From: a virus
Strand: one strand, 5' to 3'
Length of the DNA stretch: 64,000 nt
IMG/VR virus record: IMGVR_UViG_3300025435_000010
Coordinates: 1-64,000 of that record
Positions 1 to 7,051 of this stretch are shown here, piece by piece; position 1 is the first letter of the stretch, and the number at the start of each line of letters is the position of its first letter. Position numbers and translations under genes: made by a program. Below the pieces are notes generated by a model. The model had not been told where the DNA came from, ran no database searches, and was given only the letters and a program-made list of their open reading frames with translations.

Positions 1-154
1 GTCAGAGTTTGCTATTCAGGATACTGACCCTGGTCACTTTGATACTGATCCTAAGCCTTGTACAAAGATTATCTTTGATAACTGTAACTTAGATGCTATC
101 ATTCATGCTCTCTTAATTTATCAGGATAATCTTAAGTCTATTAACAATCAATAA
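1..154 (+). CDS. C-terminal end of a hypothetical protein, cut by window edge
   Basis: The frame beginning at base 2 is open to a TAA at 152-154 and gives the last 50 residues of a protein ending in SINNQ. I recognise no motif. It is followed by the next gene through a TAA-T-ATG junction, so it is probably the upstream member of the same small operon. Confidence 0.6.
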   Translation, partial: SEFAIQDTDPGHFDTDPKPCTKIIFDNCNLDAIIHALLIYQDNLKSINNQ

Positions 155-155
155 T

Positions 156-380
156 ATGAAAGTAAAAGAACTAATCGAGAAGCTTCAGAAGTTTGACTCA
201 GAGCTTGAAGTCTATGTAGATGGTTACGAGGGAGGTTATGATACCCCTCAAGAACCTTTTCAATCTCCTATGAAGCTAAATGTACACAGTAAAGAGTTTT
301 GGTATTATGGATTACATGAGCTTCATAGAGTAACGGATAATGGTCAACCTGATGCCGAAGCTATAATCATTTCTAGGTAA
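156..380 (+). CDS. small phage protein, MKVKELIEKLQKFD-type
   Basis: 74 residues with an amphipathic N-terminal helix (KELIEKLQKFDSELEVYV) of a type common in small phage proteins. Two other proteins here start similarly (8271-8462 and 5946-6134), suggesting a small paralogous family. The ATG lies one base after the upstream TAA with no Shine-Dalgarno site, so translation is probably by reinitiation. Function unknown. Confidence 0.75.
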   Translation: MKVKELIEKLQKFDSELEVYVDGYEGGYDTPQEPFQSPMKLNVHSKEFWYYGLHELHRVTDNGQPDAEAIIISR

Positions 381-381
381 T

Positions 382-615
382 ATGCTGCAATATATCTTTT
401 GGTCTTCGGTTCTAGGTGATGATGATAAACCAGTTGTTCATCATGGTCATATTACCACATCACCTCCACATTCTACTGATCCTTATATGGCAATTTGGTT
501 TTTTAGCATTATATTTGCAGTAGTCTTTTTAGTTATTAGTATACCTATTCTATCAATCTGGTGGGATATAAAGAAACATCCTAATAAACCGGTAAGGAGA
601 GTGGCAAAGAAATGA
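382..615 (+). CDS. small membrane protein
   Basis: 77 residues. The N-terminal part is His-rich (VVHHGHITTSPPH). One strong transmembrane segment lies at about residues 37-60, followed by a basic cytoplasmic tail ending in RRVAKK. It follows the previous gene by a TAATATG junction and overlaps the next by ATGA. Likely inner-membrane; role unknown. Confidence 0.7.
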   Translation: MLQYIFWSSVLGDDDKPVVHHGHITTSPPHSTDPYMAIWFFSIIFAVVFLVISIPILSIWWDIKKHPNKPVRRVAKK

Positions 616-716
616 AATTTCTATTCTGTTTAATCTTTGGACACGATTACGAAGTCAGACATTACTATGAAGATCCACATCTTCATTGTACAAGGTGTAA
701 CTATAAGAAGTTCTAA
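612..716 (+). CDS. 34-residue putative zinc-binding protein (DUF1660-like layout)
   Basis: The ATG overlaps the upstream stop (ATGA at 612-615). FGHDY near the N-terminus and a C-terminal CxxC (C26, C29) with His23 and His25 resemble the short zinc-binding DUF1660 phage proteins. The family assignment is by pattern only. Confidence 0.55.
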   Translation: MKFLFCLIFGHDYEVRHYYEDPHLHCTRCNYKKF

Positions 717-721
717 GGGAC

Positions 722-1207
722 TTACTTCTTCTTATTAGCTTTAGCCTTAGCAGCGCCAGCAATCTTCTCAGCTACCTTTTTACTATAACCAGCCTTTTCA
801 GCAGCTTTCTCTACCTTTGTAAAGACGTGCTTTTCTTTCTTCTCTTCAATGAGACCTAACTCAGGGAGAATATTCTCGCTAACAAAACCCTTAATGCTAT
901 CATCATAAAAACCAGTCATAACATACTCAAGAAATGTTTCAACAGCCTTGTTATTATGTGTACGAGCACGGTCTAATGTCCTCTCCAAGAGGGCCTTATT
1001 AATCTTACCCTCATACCACTTATAGGCAATGAACTTAACTGTACCTTCCTGAATAGGATTATAAGCAGGAGACATAAAAGTAAAACTCGATGTAATTCTA
1101 GAAACAATATCCATCATAAGATCACTATCTCCTACAGTAAGTTGTTCTTCAGGTTGGTTATAGATGCTAGCATAAGCTTCACCTAAGATCTTGTATTCAT
1201 CACGCAT
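722..1207 (-). CDS. late protein with capsid-targeting-like N-terminus and basic tail
   Basis: 161 residues. The N-terminus MRDEYKILGE-AY has the form of the T4 internal-protein capsid-targeting sequence (about ten residues ending hydrophobic-x-Glu, cut by the gp21 protease). The C-terminus is Lys/Ala-rich, as expected for a DNA-associated internal protein. TAAATA stands six bases before the ATG on the minus strand, indicating late expression. Packaging into the head is inferred; biochemical function unknown. Confidence 0.75.
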   Translation of the reverse strand: MRDEYKILGEAYASIYNQPEEQLTVGDSDLMMDIVSRITSSFTFMSPAYNPIQEGTVKFIAYKWYEGKINKALLERTLDRARTHNNKAVETFLEYVMTGFYDDSIKGFVSENILPELGLIEEKKEKHVFTKVEKAAEKAGYSKKVAEKIAGAAKAKANKKK

Positions 1208-1213
1208 ATAGAT

Positions 1214-1219
1214 TATTTA
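1214..1219 (-). promoter_or_regulatory. late promoter TAAATA, 6 nt before ATG 1207
   Basis: CTAAATA on the minus strand resembles the core of the T4 late promoter TATAAATA. The spacing puts the predicted +1 on or next to the start codon. Confidence 0.55.
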
Positions 1220-1238
1220 GTCATATTAGTTAGTTTTA

Positions 1239-1580
1239 TTAGTGGCAGGAGTGAAGAAGACAGGTTATACAAATAAAAGCTATTGTAAATCCTCCAATTT
1301 TAATATACAAACTAGTCTGCTTTTCGATCTTTTCTTTCTCTTCTAGTTCTCTAGCTCGTTGCTCTCTCCACGCTCTTGTTATCTCTTCTTGATGCTGTTC
1401 CTCTTCTATTCTTTCTCGCTCTACTTTTTCTTCTCTCTCCCATAGTCCTGGTTGATCTCTATAATAGACATTCAAGCACTTACGGCAGCAGAATAGATTG
1501 ATAGGATTAGCACCTCTAAGACCTGAAGACGGTGCCACTAATCTTCCACACTCTAAACAATTATTCATGTTTCTATACAT
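1239..1580 (-). CDS. zinc-ribbon, coiled-coil, membrane-anchored protein
   Basis: 113 residues in three parts: an N-terminal zinc ribbon (C8, C11, C32, C35), a highly charged Glu/Arg helix at about 48-90, and a C-terminal transmembrane segment at about 92-108 ending LLHSCH. The start at 1580 follows TAAATA by eight bases; an alternative start is Met5. Probably a tail-anchored protein with the ribbon in the cytoplasm. Role unknown. Confidence 0.7.
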   Translation of the reverse strand: MYRNMNNCLECGRLVAPSSGLRGANPINLFCCRKCLNVYYRDQPGLWEREEKVERERIEEEQHQEEITRAWREQRARELEEKEKIEKQTSLYIKIGGFTIAFICITCLLHSCH

Positions 1581-1598
1581 TGTAAAGATATTTACAAT
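1579..1598. promoter_or_regulatory. 8-bp inverted repeat over the start of gene 1239-1580
   Basis: ATTGTAAA-GATA-TTTACAAT is a perfect 8+8 inverted repeat that overlaps the start codon and the late-promoter-like TAAATA. It could be an operator or simply an effect of the promoter sequence. Confidence 0.35.
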
Positions 1599-1696
1599 CT
1601 ATAAAATTAAGGCAAATCTAATCGTTGTTTTGATCTAATAAACTTGTTTATTTTTATACTTGCCTACTGAAGATAACACTGTAATATATTTACATC

Positions 1697-1897
1697 ATGC
1701 ACTTATGGCCTAATCCATCAATTATTCGCGCATCTAAAAAATGGGATGTAAACAATATTCTAGCTAATCGCCCTAAGGGATTATCTGATGAGGAATGGAA
1801 AACTATCGTAGCTGAACATAAGCTTAATAAAAAGATTATGCTTAATATTGTTCCTAAGGAGTCCAAGAAGATCATTAAGCAATCAGATAGAAAGTAA
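1697..1897 (+). CDS. small basic hypothetical protein
   Basis: 66 residues, basic, with the motif LSDEEWKTIVAEHKL. TATATT lies six bases before the ATG, the same distance as in other promoters here, but I see no good -35. An antisense frame of similar length exists (1690-1875). I prefer this strand because of the -10 spacing and the direction of the following tRNAs. Confidence 0.5.
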   Translation: MHLWPNPSIIRASKKWDVNNILANRPKGLSDEEWKTIVAEHKLNKKIMLNIVPKESKKIIKQSDRK

Positions 1898-1933
1898 TTT
1901 CGGAGGGAAGCGAGTTTAGCTACGGTAATTTAT

Positions 1934-2010
1934 TCCTCGGTGGGCTAAAGGTAAGCCAACAAACTGTTAATTTGTTCATCATGGAAGTTCGAATCTTCCC
2001 CGGGGAGCCA
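1934..2010 (+). tRNA. tRNA-Asn (anticodon GTT)
   Basis: Full cloverleaf: acceptor TCCTCGG/CCGGGGA, D-stem GGCT/AGCC, anticodon stem ACAAA/TTTGT with loop CTGTTAA, T-arm GGAAG-TTCGAAT-CTTCC, discriminator G and an encoded CCA at 2008-2010. The variable loop is about seven bases, slightly long. Confidence 0.92.
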
Positions 2011-2028
2011 TTTTTAAAATAATTTAAC

Positions 2029-2100
2029 TCCCTTGTAGTGTAATAGGTAACACTTCAGAATTTGGATCTGACATTTGTCGTTCGAGCCGACACGAGGGAA
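2029..2100 (+). tRNA. tRNA-Gln (anticodon TTG)
   Basis: Acceptor TCCCTTG/CGAGGGA, D-stem GTGT/ACAC, anticodon stem TCAGA/TCTGA with loop ATTTGGA, T-arm TGTCG-TTCGAGC-CGACA, discriminator A. No CCA is encoded, unlike the neighbouring tRNA-Asn. Its 3' half lies antisense to the end of the nuclease gene on the other strand. Confidence 0.9.
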
Positions 2101-2756
2101 GTTTTTTTATTAATAATACCTGTAATAATAACCAAGTAAGGAAGAGCGTTTTGCTCTTTAAAATAACCAAGTGAGGAAGCATCAATTATACAGAGTTCAA
2201 TACCTCTCTCAATACAGGCTTGGAACTTTCTGTTATCGTTGTTTTGTATTTTTGAAAGAAGTTCTATTCCGTGTATTGGCTCATAATGGTATATGCCGTT
2301 GAGCTCGAACGCAAGCTTTAACGACGGAATGTAAATATCTAACTCTGAATCAATCGCATCCTTTTTATTAAAATGTAATTCTATATCAGAGTATTGCTCT
2401 GTTAATTTTTTTTCTAACCATACTTCAAGTTTTGAGCGCCTGTTACCAGTTGTTTTATGGGTGTTATTATATTTTGCTGCACATGATTTTGTACAAAATA
2501 TGTTTTTGTATTCTTTAAATTTTCTATTGCTAACCCTATCTTTAGCTTTATTGTATGGTACAGTAGCTGTACAATGCGTACATATTAGAGGAGAAGAGTA
2601 GTAATTTCGCTCGTTTTGTATTCTTTTTTGCTTATTTCTTTCTATTGCTTTTTGAATCTCAATACCTGATCGAGGTTTTTTAGAATGTACTCTCTGATGA
2701 CCGCCACGCGCGTGAGCAGTCTCAAAAACTCTTTCACAATAATCGCATTTATACAT
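2055..2756 (-). CDS. zinc-finger homing-type endonuclease (PD-(D/E)XK / VSR-like)
   Basis: 233 residues. A C2H2 finger (C4, C7, H20, H24) is followed by a second Cys cluster (CTHC about residue 59, CTKSC about 88). A C-terminal nuclease-like domain carries ELDIYIP...AFELNG and NRKFQACIERGIEL, as in Hef/VSR-type homing endonucleases. A late promoter (TAAATA, five bases) precedes it. The last 15 codons lie antisense to tRNA-Gln, a typical niche for homing elements. Confidence 0.72.
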   Translation of the reverse strand: MYKCDYCERVFETAHARGGHQRVHSKKPRSGIEIQKAIERNKQKRIQNERNYYSSPLICTHCTATVPYNKAKDRVSNRKFKEYKNIFCTKSCAAKYNNTHKTTGNRRSKLEVWLEKKLTEQYSDIELHFNKKDAIDSELDIYIPSLKLAFELNGIYHYEPIHGIELLSKIQNNDNRKFQACIERGIELCIIDASSLGYFKEQNALPYLVIITGIINKKTSLVSARTTNVRSKF

Positions 2757-2761
2757 ATATT

Positions 2762-2767
2762 TATTTA
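2762..2767 (-). promoter_or_regulatory. late promoter TAAATA, 5 nt before ATG 2756
   Basis: AATAAATA followed by AATAT and the ATG of the nuclease on the minus strand. Confidence 0.5.
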
Positions 2768-2960
2768 TTCGAATATATGTTTTCGACTCCTACTCAAGGA
2801 GCTTTTCCCTCGTAGCCAGAAATTAACGGTCGTTCTTATTGTATAACATTCGAGCAATAACTAGTGAGGTTAACAAACAAACAGCTAACAATAAACAATC
2901 GTTCTGATTCATACAAAAATATTATAGATACTTAAAAAGTTATCAAGCAGAAAATTCTGC

Positions 2961-2989
2961 TTGTGGTTCCTATTTGTTTGAGCCATAAT
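2961..2989 (+). promoter_or_regulatory. leaderless cassette promoter for gene 2996
   Basis: TTGTGG, 17-bp spacer, CATAAT, then AATAGT and ATG at 2996. The predicted +1 is the A of the ATG. Confidence 0.75.
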
Positions 2990-2995
2990 AATAGT

Positions 2996-3466
2996 ATGAA
3001 AAATAAAAACAACGTCAACGATATTATTCTAACTTTTACTAATACTGGAAAGCTTCCGACAAAGTATATTACCTGTACAAAGTGTAACGCCGAAGTTACA
3101 GCCTTTGGAAGTAACCTTGAAGGTAAGATTAAGAAGTTCGGAACTCTCTTTAATCTTCTTACAACTTTTGAGTGCCGGAAGTGTGTGTCAGCTTCCAAAC
3201 CTAAGAAGGAGAAGAAGATCTCTGTTCGGATTATGAAGCGGGAGAAGAAAGAGGAGATTAAGAACTATGAGATTCCTAAGATGAAGTGGAGTATCCCGCG
3301 GAACGTTTTTCTTAAAGACGCTCCTGATCTTATCGAGGATCATACAAAGCATAGTTGCGCTGCTCCTCAGCTCTTTCTCAACAACGGACGGAATTGCGAT
3401 GGATGCGCTTTTTGGAATAACTGTCAGTGTCCGATTAAGACTGCTAACGAATTTGCTGCAAAATAA
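2996..3466 (+). CDS. zinc-ribbon protein with C-terminal Cys cluster
   Basis: 156 residues. Start chosen at the cassette ATG giving MKNKNN. A zinc ribbon (C27, C30, C60, C63) surrounds FGSNLEGKIKKFG...LLTTF. The C-terminus has a second cluster of five Cys (HSCAAP...CDGCAFWNNCQC) that could hold zinc or an Fe-S cluster. The core is paralogous to the protein at 12296-12640, which has lost most ribbon cysteines. Function unknown, probably regulatory or nucleic-acid binding. Confidence 0.8.
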   Translation: MKNKNNVNDIILTFTNTGKLPTKYITCTKCNAEVTAFGSNLEGKIKKFGTLFNLLTTFECRKCVSASKPKKEKKISVRIMKREKKEEIKNYEIPKMKWSIPRNVFLKDAPDLIEDHTKHSCAAPQLFLNNGRNCDGCAFWNNCQCPIKTANEFAAK

Positions 3467-3467
3467 T

Positions 3468-3629
3468 ATGCAATACAAACTCGCTTATTTTATTATTTGG
3501 TCCTACAGACTTCTCTTTAAGGTAGGTACATACGATCATTATAGGCTTACGTACTTACTTGAGGATATTAACGAAGAAGAGTATCGTTATAGTATTTCTA
3601 AACTTCTAAATAGAACCTGGGACATTTAA
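3468..3629 (+). CDS. small hypothetical protein
   Basis: 53 residues, aromatic-rich (MQYKLAYFIIWSYRLLFKVG). The start is set by the TAATATG junction with the upstream stop. A possible peripheral membrane helix lies at residues 4-20. No family recognised. Confidence 0.6.
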   Translation: MQYKLAYFIIWSYRLLFKVGTYDHYRLTYLLEDINEEEYRYSISKLLNRTWDI

Positions 3630-3630
3630 T

Positions 3631-4017
3631 ATGAACAGATACAAAGTATATATTGCTAAACTAAAGAGAACAAATACTATTCCCCGTGTTGTTCTAAAGA
3701 TAGGCATTACATCCTCTTCGGATGCTATGGATAGGCTTACTTACAAGGGAGCTGATGAATTATATCCTATTTCCAATTACTTTTCTGATATTAAGATTAT
3801 GAAAACATCTCAGAGAATTTACTCTAAAGAAGAGGCAGAGAGTATTGAAGCCTATATTATGCAAAGTATTAAGGGATCTGATTTATATTTTCATAATTGG
3901 AGAGAACCAGATCAAATCTCTGGTATTACAGAGATGCGTACTTGGAACTACGATGAGTTTCTCAAGGCAGTAGATCTACTAAAACAAGCTTGTAGTTCCC
4001 AGCCTGTTCATACATAA
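3631..4017 (+). CDS. GIY-YIG-like (T5orf172/MUG113-type) protein
   Basis: 128 residues. YKVYIAKLK...VVLKIGITSSSDAMDRL resembles the first strands of GIY-YIG domains of the T5orf172/MUG113 type, followed by RIYSKEEAESIEAYI where a catalytic Glu would sit. Linked to the upstream gene by TAATATG. Possibly a small nuclease; the assignment is by pattern. Confidence 0.55.
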   Translation: MNRYKVYIAKLKRTNTIPRVVLKIGITSSSDAMDRLTYKGADELYPISNYFSDIKIMKTSQRIYSKEEAESIEAYIMQSIKGSDLYFHNWREPDQISGITEMRTWNYDEFLKAVDLLKQACSSQPVHT

Positions 4018-4036
4018 TCCTTTTATCAATTAAATT

Positions 4037-4369
4037 ATGGGTGCGTACATCTACAGACTAAAAGGAACAAAAGCTTTTGAAGAGCTTACTATTGAAGGTA
4101 AGAAGGAAAAGGTCTACGATTACGTTTACTGGTACAAGCCCTATTACACAGGTCTTTACGAGAAGGAACCTAAATGGATGAAGCCTATTAAGATGCTTGA
4201 TGCCAGACTCCGTAAGGCTTTTGAGAAGGTCGAGCCTGTCAAGTGGGTTCGTCATGTTAATGAAGGGGGCGTTAAGGATGACGAGATCATTGAATGGCCT
4301 GGTGGTATTTGTATTAGTGATTACAACGAGCGTTATCAGACTGCTCGGAGAATTTCGATTAAAAAATAA
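4037..4369 (+). CDS. hypothetical protein
   Basis: 110 residues, rich in Lys, Tyr and Trp (YDYVYWYKPYYTGLYEK). No Cys cluster, membrane segment or known motif. Followed by a TAATATG junction, so cotranscribed with 4371-4790. Confidence 0.65.
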   Translation: MGAYIYRLKGTKAFEELTIEGKKEKVYDYVYWYKPYYTGLYEKEPKWMKPIKMLDARLRKAFEKVEPVKWVRHVNEGGVKDDEIIEWPGGICISDYNERYQTARRISIKK

Positions 4370-4370
4370 T

Positions 4371-4790
4371 ATGTTAAAGAGAGATAATTGGACTACAGCT
4401 GAAGCAATCAACATTATTAAAGGTGGGACAATTGCATGGTGTAGTGAAGGTGGAGACATAGAAGACAATCCAGACTATTACGCAAACCTTGATCGTAACA
4501 AAGGTATCTATAAAGTTATTGAGAGTGTTAAAGGGTGGGATAGGGAGATTTGGACTAATGACGAATTGATTGAATTTCTTGATGAAGCAAAAATTCGTGT
4601 CAAGATGGATGATGCAAAAACTTGGTCCAAAGCTGAATATGACTCTGTAGTAGAGTACAATCATGGTCTTGAATGTAGTATTATTCAACTCTGGGATCTT
4701 AAAGCAAATCCAGAAGAGTCTTATAGTGCTATGGCTTTAGATACAGAGACAGGACAAATTGTAGTTATCAGTTCACCGCTTCCTCAATAA
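4371..4790 (+). CDS. acidic hypothetical protein
   Basis: 139 residues. The start at MLKRDNWTT is set by the TAATATG junction. The N-terminal NWTTAEAINIIKGG and the predicted alternating helix and strand suggest a small globular cytoplasmic protein. No recognisable family. Confidence 0.7.
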   Translation: MLKRDNWTTAEAINIIKGGTIAWCSEGGDIEDNPDYYANLDRNKGIYKVIESVKGWDREIWTNDELIEFLDEAKIRVKMDDAKTWSKAEYDSVVEYNHGLECSIIQLWDLKANPEESYSAMALDTETGQIVVISSPLPQ

Positions 4791-4795
4791 TCTTC

Positions 4796-4824
4796 TTGCA
4801 CTATTCAGCTCGTTCATACATAAT
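4796..4824 (+). promoter_or_regulatory. leaderless cassette promoter for ORF 4831
   Basis: TTGCAC, 17 bp, CATAAT, ACTTGT, ATG 4831. Confidence 0.7.
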
Positions 4825-4830
4825 ACTTGT

Positions 4831-4866
4831 ATGAAGAATAAATCAACCCTAACCCCAACTAAGTAA
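4831..4866 (+). CDS. 11-residue leaderless ORF (possible leader peptide)
   Basis: The cassette ATG opens MKNKSTLTPTK and stops at 4864-4866, four bases before the ATG of the membrane protein at 4871. The cassette N-terminus is kept but the body is missing. It may act as a leader ORF delivering ribosomes to the next start, or be the stump of a lost gene. Confidence 0.5.
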   Translation: MKNKSTLTPTK

Positions 4867-4870
4867 CCCC

Positions 4871-5044
4871 ATGTCAACATACTCAAAAATTATTGCTTTT
4901 ACCTCGTTCTTTAACATCCTATTCTGTACCTTTGAACTCGGTCGGATCTCAGCAGGTGGTCAAATGTCCTTGCTTTCAACTCTTATCATTGCTGTAATCT
5001 CTATAGCTTCAATGGTCGATGCCTTCTCTACTCCATCAAAGTAA
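4871..5044 (+). CDS. 57-residue membrane protein
   Basis: MSTYSKIIAFTSFF start; two hydrophobic segments at about residues 6-24 and 34-51 separated by ELGRISAGGQ. No own promoter, so it relies on the cassette promoter and leader ORF upstream. A TAATATG junction leads to the next gene. Confidence 0.6.
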   Translation: MSTYSKIIAFTSFFNILFCTFELGRISAGGQMSLLSTLIIAVISIASMVDAFSTPSK

Positions 5045-5045
5045 T

Positions 5046-5216
5046 ATGGAACCAACACTACTAACCGAAACTATAGATCCTAATAAATGTGTAGGAGCTG
5101 TACATGATTGTAAGAATCCTGCTACCTGCTCCGTTAATCATCGTACTCTTGGTGATATAAGAGTATGTGAAGCCTGTAAAGTTATTGTAGAGAATCTAAA
5201 CTATGAATCTAACTGA
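5046..5216 (+). CDS. small Cys-rich zinc-binding protein
   Basis: 56 residues with C15, C22, C28, H32, C41 and C44 (pattern C-x6-C-x5-C-x3-H-x8-C-x2-C), enough for one zinc site. The start is fixed by TAATATG. Overlaps the next gene by 14 bases. Function unknown. Confidence 0.65.
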   Translation: MEPTLLTETIDPNKCVGAVHDCKNPATCSVNHRTLGDIRVCEACKVIVENLNYESN

Positions 5217-5454
5217 ACCAACTCTCCGTAGATCGGAGTTTCGTAAACTATTAAACATTCGTTGCTGTAATGAATTTGGGCTAGGTTTAATGGATCTTCC
5301 TGATATTATCTGTATTGATGATGTTTATTGGGAGGGTATTACTCTCAAAGAAGCTAATCAAATGATTGATGGATGTATAGATGATATTAAGGACGAGCTT
5401 GGATATACTACTGTACATACGGTTAACGCACCTGTTTACGATATAAACGAATAA
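5203..5454 (+). CDS. acidic hypothetical protein
   Basis: 83 residues, overlapping the upstream gene by 14 bases. Acidic C-terminal half (MIDGCIDDIKDELG). No family recognised. Confidence 0.65.
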   Translation: MNLTEPTLRRSEFRKLLNIRCCNEFGLGLMDLPDIICIDDVYWEGITLKEANQMIDGCIDDIKDELGYTTVHTVNAPVYDINE

Positions 5455-5457
5455 ACT

Positions 5458-5679
5458 ATGAGGACAATTAAACTAAAGGCAACTATCAACTACACTGTTA
5501 ATATCGAACAGATTGTTGAAGTCTCTGAAGAGGATAATCGTAATACACTTCATGAGAAGGCAAAAGAACTAGCTCTAATTGGCATTGAGTCTAATCCTAA
5601 TGTCAGTAGTGAGGTGAGGGAGCTGTACATTGCTGATATCGATTCTGAAGGTAATCCTATTGTCTGGGTTCGACCATAA
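5458..5679 (+). CDS. hypothetical protein
   Basis: 73 residues. N-terminal strands (TIKLKATINYTVNIEQIVEVS) followed by a helix suggest a small alpha/beta protein. Three bases separate it from the upstream stop. Confidence 0.65.
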   Translation: MRTIKLKATINYTVNIEQIVEVSEEDNRNTLHEKAKELALIGIESNPNVSSEVRELYIADIDSEGNPIVWVRP

Positions 5680-5684
5680 TAGGC

Positions 5685-5713
5685 TTGCTACTTCCTTAAA
5701 ATCTATCTATACT
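5685..5713 (+). promoter_or_regulatory. leaderless cassette promoter for gene 5720
   Basis: TTGCTA, 17 bp, TATACT, AATAGT, ATG 5720. Confidence 0.75.
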
Positions 5714-5719
5714 AATAGT

Positions 5720-5944
5720 ATGGAAAATAAGACATATACAAAGAAGCAAATCAACAACTACAAGAATTACGAGATCATTCGTAAGTCTGGAGCATATAAT
5801 ATGTTCTCCTCTCAAGCTCGGCTCTCTACAGGATTAACTAAAGATGAGTATCTATTTGTAATGGAGAACTATAAAGAGCTTAAAGATGTTGCTGCAAGCT
5901 TTGATGCTGATAACTATCTTCTCAAACAAGTAGATCATAACTAA
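5720..5944 (+). CDS. small hypothetical protein (cassette gene)
   Basis: 74 residues from the cassette ATG (MENKTYTKKQINN). Basic N-terminus and helical C-terminus. The longer frame starting at 5630 would run through the promoter and is rejected. Confidence 0.7.
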   Translation: MENKTYTKKQINNYKNYEIIRKSGAYNMFSSQARLSTGLTKDEYLFVMENYKELKDVAASFDADNYLLKQVDHN

Positions 5945-5945
5945 T

Positions 5946-6134
5946 ATGACATACCAAGATCTCATAGATAAGATTCATCTTCTTGGATGTTACAAAGATC
6001 CAGTTAAGCTCATGTCTATGCATACCAATGATGTGTTTAAGATTTCTACTTGGCATGAAGCGAAAGAAAATATACCATATGAAGATATTGAGAAAGATCA
6101 AATTATCTTTGATATTGAACTAAACAACTACTAA
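5946..6134 (+). CDS. small phage protein, MTYQDLIDKI-type
   Basis: 62 residues following a TAATATG junction. The N-terminus resembles those of 156-380 and 8271-8462. Acidic, probably cytoplasmic. Unknown role. Confidence 0.65.
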   Translation: MTYQDLIDKIHLLGCYKDPVKLMSMHTNDVFKISTWHEAKENIPYEDIEKDQIIFDIELNNY

Positions 6135-6162
6135 CATTTTATAAACGATCTAGAAATAGAAT

Positions 6163-6190
6163 GCAAGGAGAGCTTGCTCGGGTCTTTTTT
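6163..6190 (+). terminator. possible weak intrinsic terminator
   Basis: GCAAG-GAGAG-CTTGC forms a 5-bp stem, followed by CGGGTC and a T-run at 6184-6190, downstream of the operon ending at 6134. The stem is short. The rest of 6135-6242 shows nothing I recognise. Confidence 0.4.
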
Positions 6191-6242
6191 AACATAAAAG
6201 TTAATTTTATTAACCTCATTGAACATCTAGATTGTTTTTTTC

Positions 6243-6271
6243 TTGTTGATTCCTAAAACTAAAGCCATAAT
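6243..6271 (+). promoter_or_regulatory. leaderless cassette promoter for gene 6278
   Basis: TTGTTG, 17 bp, CATAAT, AAGCGT, ATG 6278. Confidence 0.7.
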
Positions 6272-6277
6272 AAGCGT

Positions 6278-6430
6278 ATGAAAAATGAAATACCAGAACA
6301 AGTAAAAGCTGAAATCGAAGCTCTCTATATGGAGATTGAAGGCCTAAAGGAGGTCGTTAATAACAATAAAGCTGTTCTTCATGATTTAATTGAAATTCTC
6401 AAGAACGTAAAAATTCCCTATCATGCTTAA
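6278..6430 (+). CDS. 50-residue coiled-coil protein (cassette gene)
   Basis: MKNEIPEQVKAEIEALYMEIE opens a nearly continuous helix with heptad-like Ile/Leu spacing to about residue 44. Overlaps the next start by eight bases, so translation is probably coupled. Confidence 0.65.
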   Translation: MKNEIPEQVKAEIEALYMEIEGLKEVVNNNKAVLHDLIEILKNVKIPYHA

Positions 6431-6635
6431 TCTACAGCCATACGTTGATAAGGTCTGGGCTGCTTCAGACCGAGAGGAGAAGATTAAAGCTCTTACGGAG
6501 ATGGTTAATGCTTCTACAGCTAAGAAACTCACAAAGATTAAAACCCTCCGTGATATGGTTCACATGAGCAATACTCAGTTAGATTTTCTAGCGAGTAACT
6601 ATTCAATGTCTGGAATGGGTATGAAGGTTATTTAA
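6423..6635 (+). CDS. small helical hypothetical protein
   Basis: 70 residues starting inside the 3' end of the preceding gene. Lys-rich central helix (STAKKLTKIKTL). No motif known. Confidence 0.65.
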   Translation: MLNLQPYVDKVWAASDREEKIKALTEMVNASTAKKLTKIKTLRDMVHMSNTQLDFLASNYSMSGMGMKVI

Positions 6636-6641
6636 GATGAT

Positions 6642-6647
6642 TAAATA
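6642..6647 (+). promoter_or_regulatory. late-type TAAATA, 5 nt before GTG 6653
   Basis: TTAAATA, then CCTAT and GTG. Matches the spacing of the late promoters elsewhere. Confidence 0.4.
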
Positions 6648-6652
6648 CCTAT

Positions 6653-6826
6653 GTGCAGGAACAACCTAAGGTAGAACAACTTATAAGCATACTTGAGCAG
6701 ATAGGAAAACCTCCGCTCGTAATCATAGATATTCTATCTAACATAATTAAACAACAAATGATGTATGGAGGTTCTTTAGAAGATAAACTTCAATATCATA
6801 TTGAAACAAATAAAAAAAGCTTGTAA
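6653..6826 (+). CDS. 57-residue GTG-start hypothetical protein
   Basis: Frame from GTG 6653 to TAA 6824-6826 reads MQEQPKVEQLISILEQIGKP, a helical, amphipathic small protein. No ATG is available in frame near the beginning; the GTG lies five bases after TAAATA. Its stop overlaps the -35 of the next cassette. Confidence 0.5.
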   Translation: MQEQPKVEQLISILEQIGKPPLVIIDILSNIIKQQMMYGGSLEDKLQYHIETNKKSL

Positions 6827-6849
6827 CTTCCGATAGAAGCATTCATAAT
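6821..6849 (+). promoter_or_regulatory. leaderless cassette promoter for gene 6856
   Basis: TTGTAA, 17 bp, CATAAT, GAATGT, ATG 6856. Confidence 0.75.
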
Positions 6850-6855
6850 GAATGT

Positions 6856-7050
6856 ATGAAAAATAAAGATACAGAAATTGTTGCTGAATACATTCACGAT
6901 CTTATCATCGAGCATGATGGTAAGGATATTGATACTGCTATCTTTGGCGGTGAAGAATGGATGGTAAAGATGTCAGCTCTTGATCATTCCGCTGTTACTC
7001 TCTCCGGAGGTGAAGGGCGAGTGTTTAGGATTACAGTTGAGGAGATTTAA
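6856..7050 (+). CDS. small hypothetical protein (cassette gene)
   Basis: 64 residues, MKNKDTEIVAEYIHD. Acidic helix followed by beta-prone SAVTLSGGEGRVFRITV. Cotranscribed with the membrane protein after it via TAATATG. Confidence 0.7.
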   Translation: MKNKDTEIVAEYIHDLIIEHDGKDIDTAIFGGEEWMVKMSALDHSAVTLSGGEGRVFRITVEEI

Positions 7051-7051
7051 T

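Noticed and set aside
1690-1875. 61-residue minus-strand ORF opposite 1697-1897
   Set aside because: Hydrophobic shadow frame without a promoter; the plus-strand frame has a -10 at the usual spacing.
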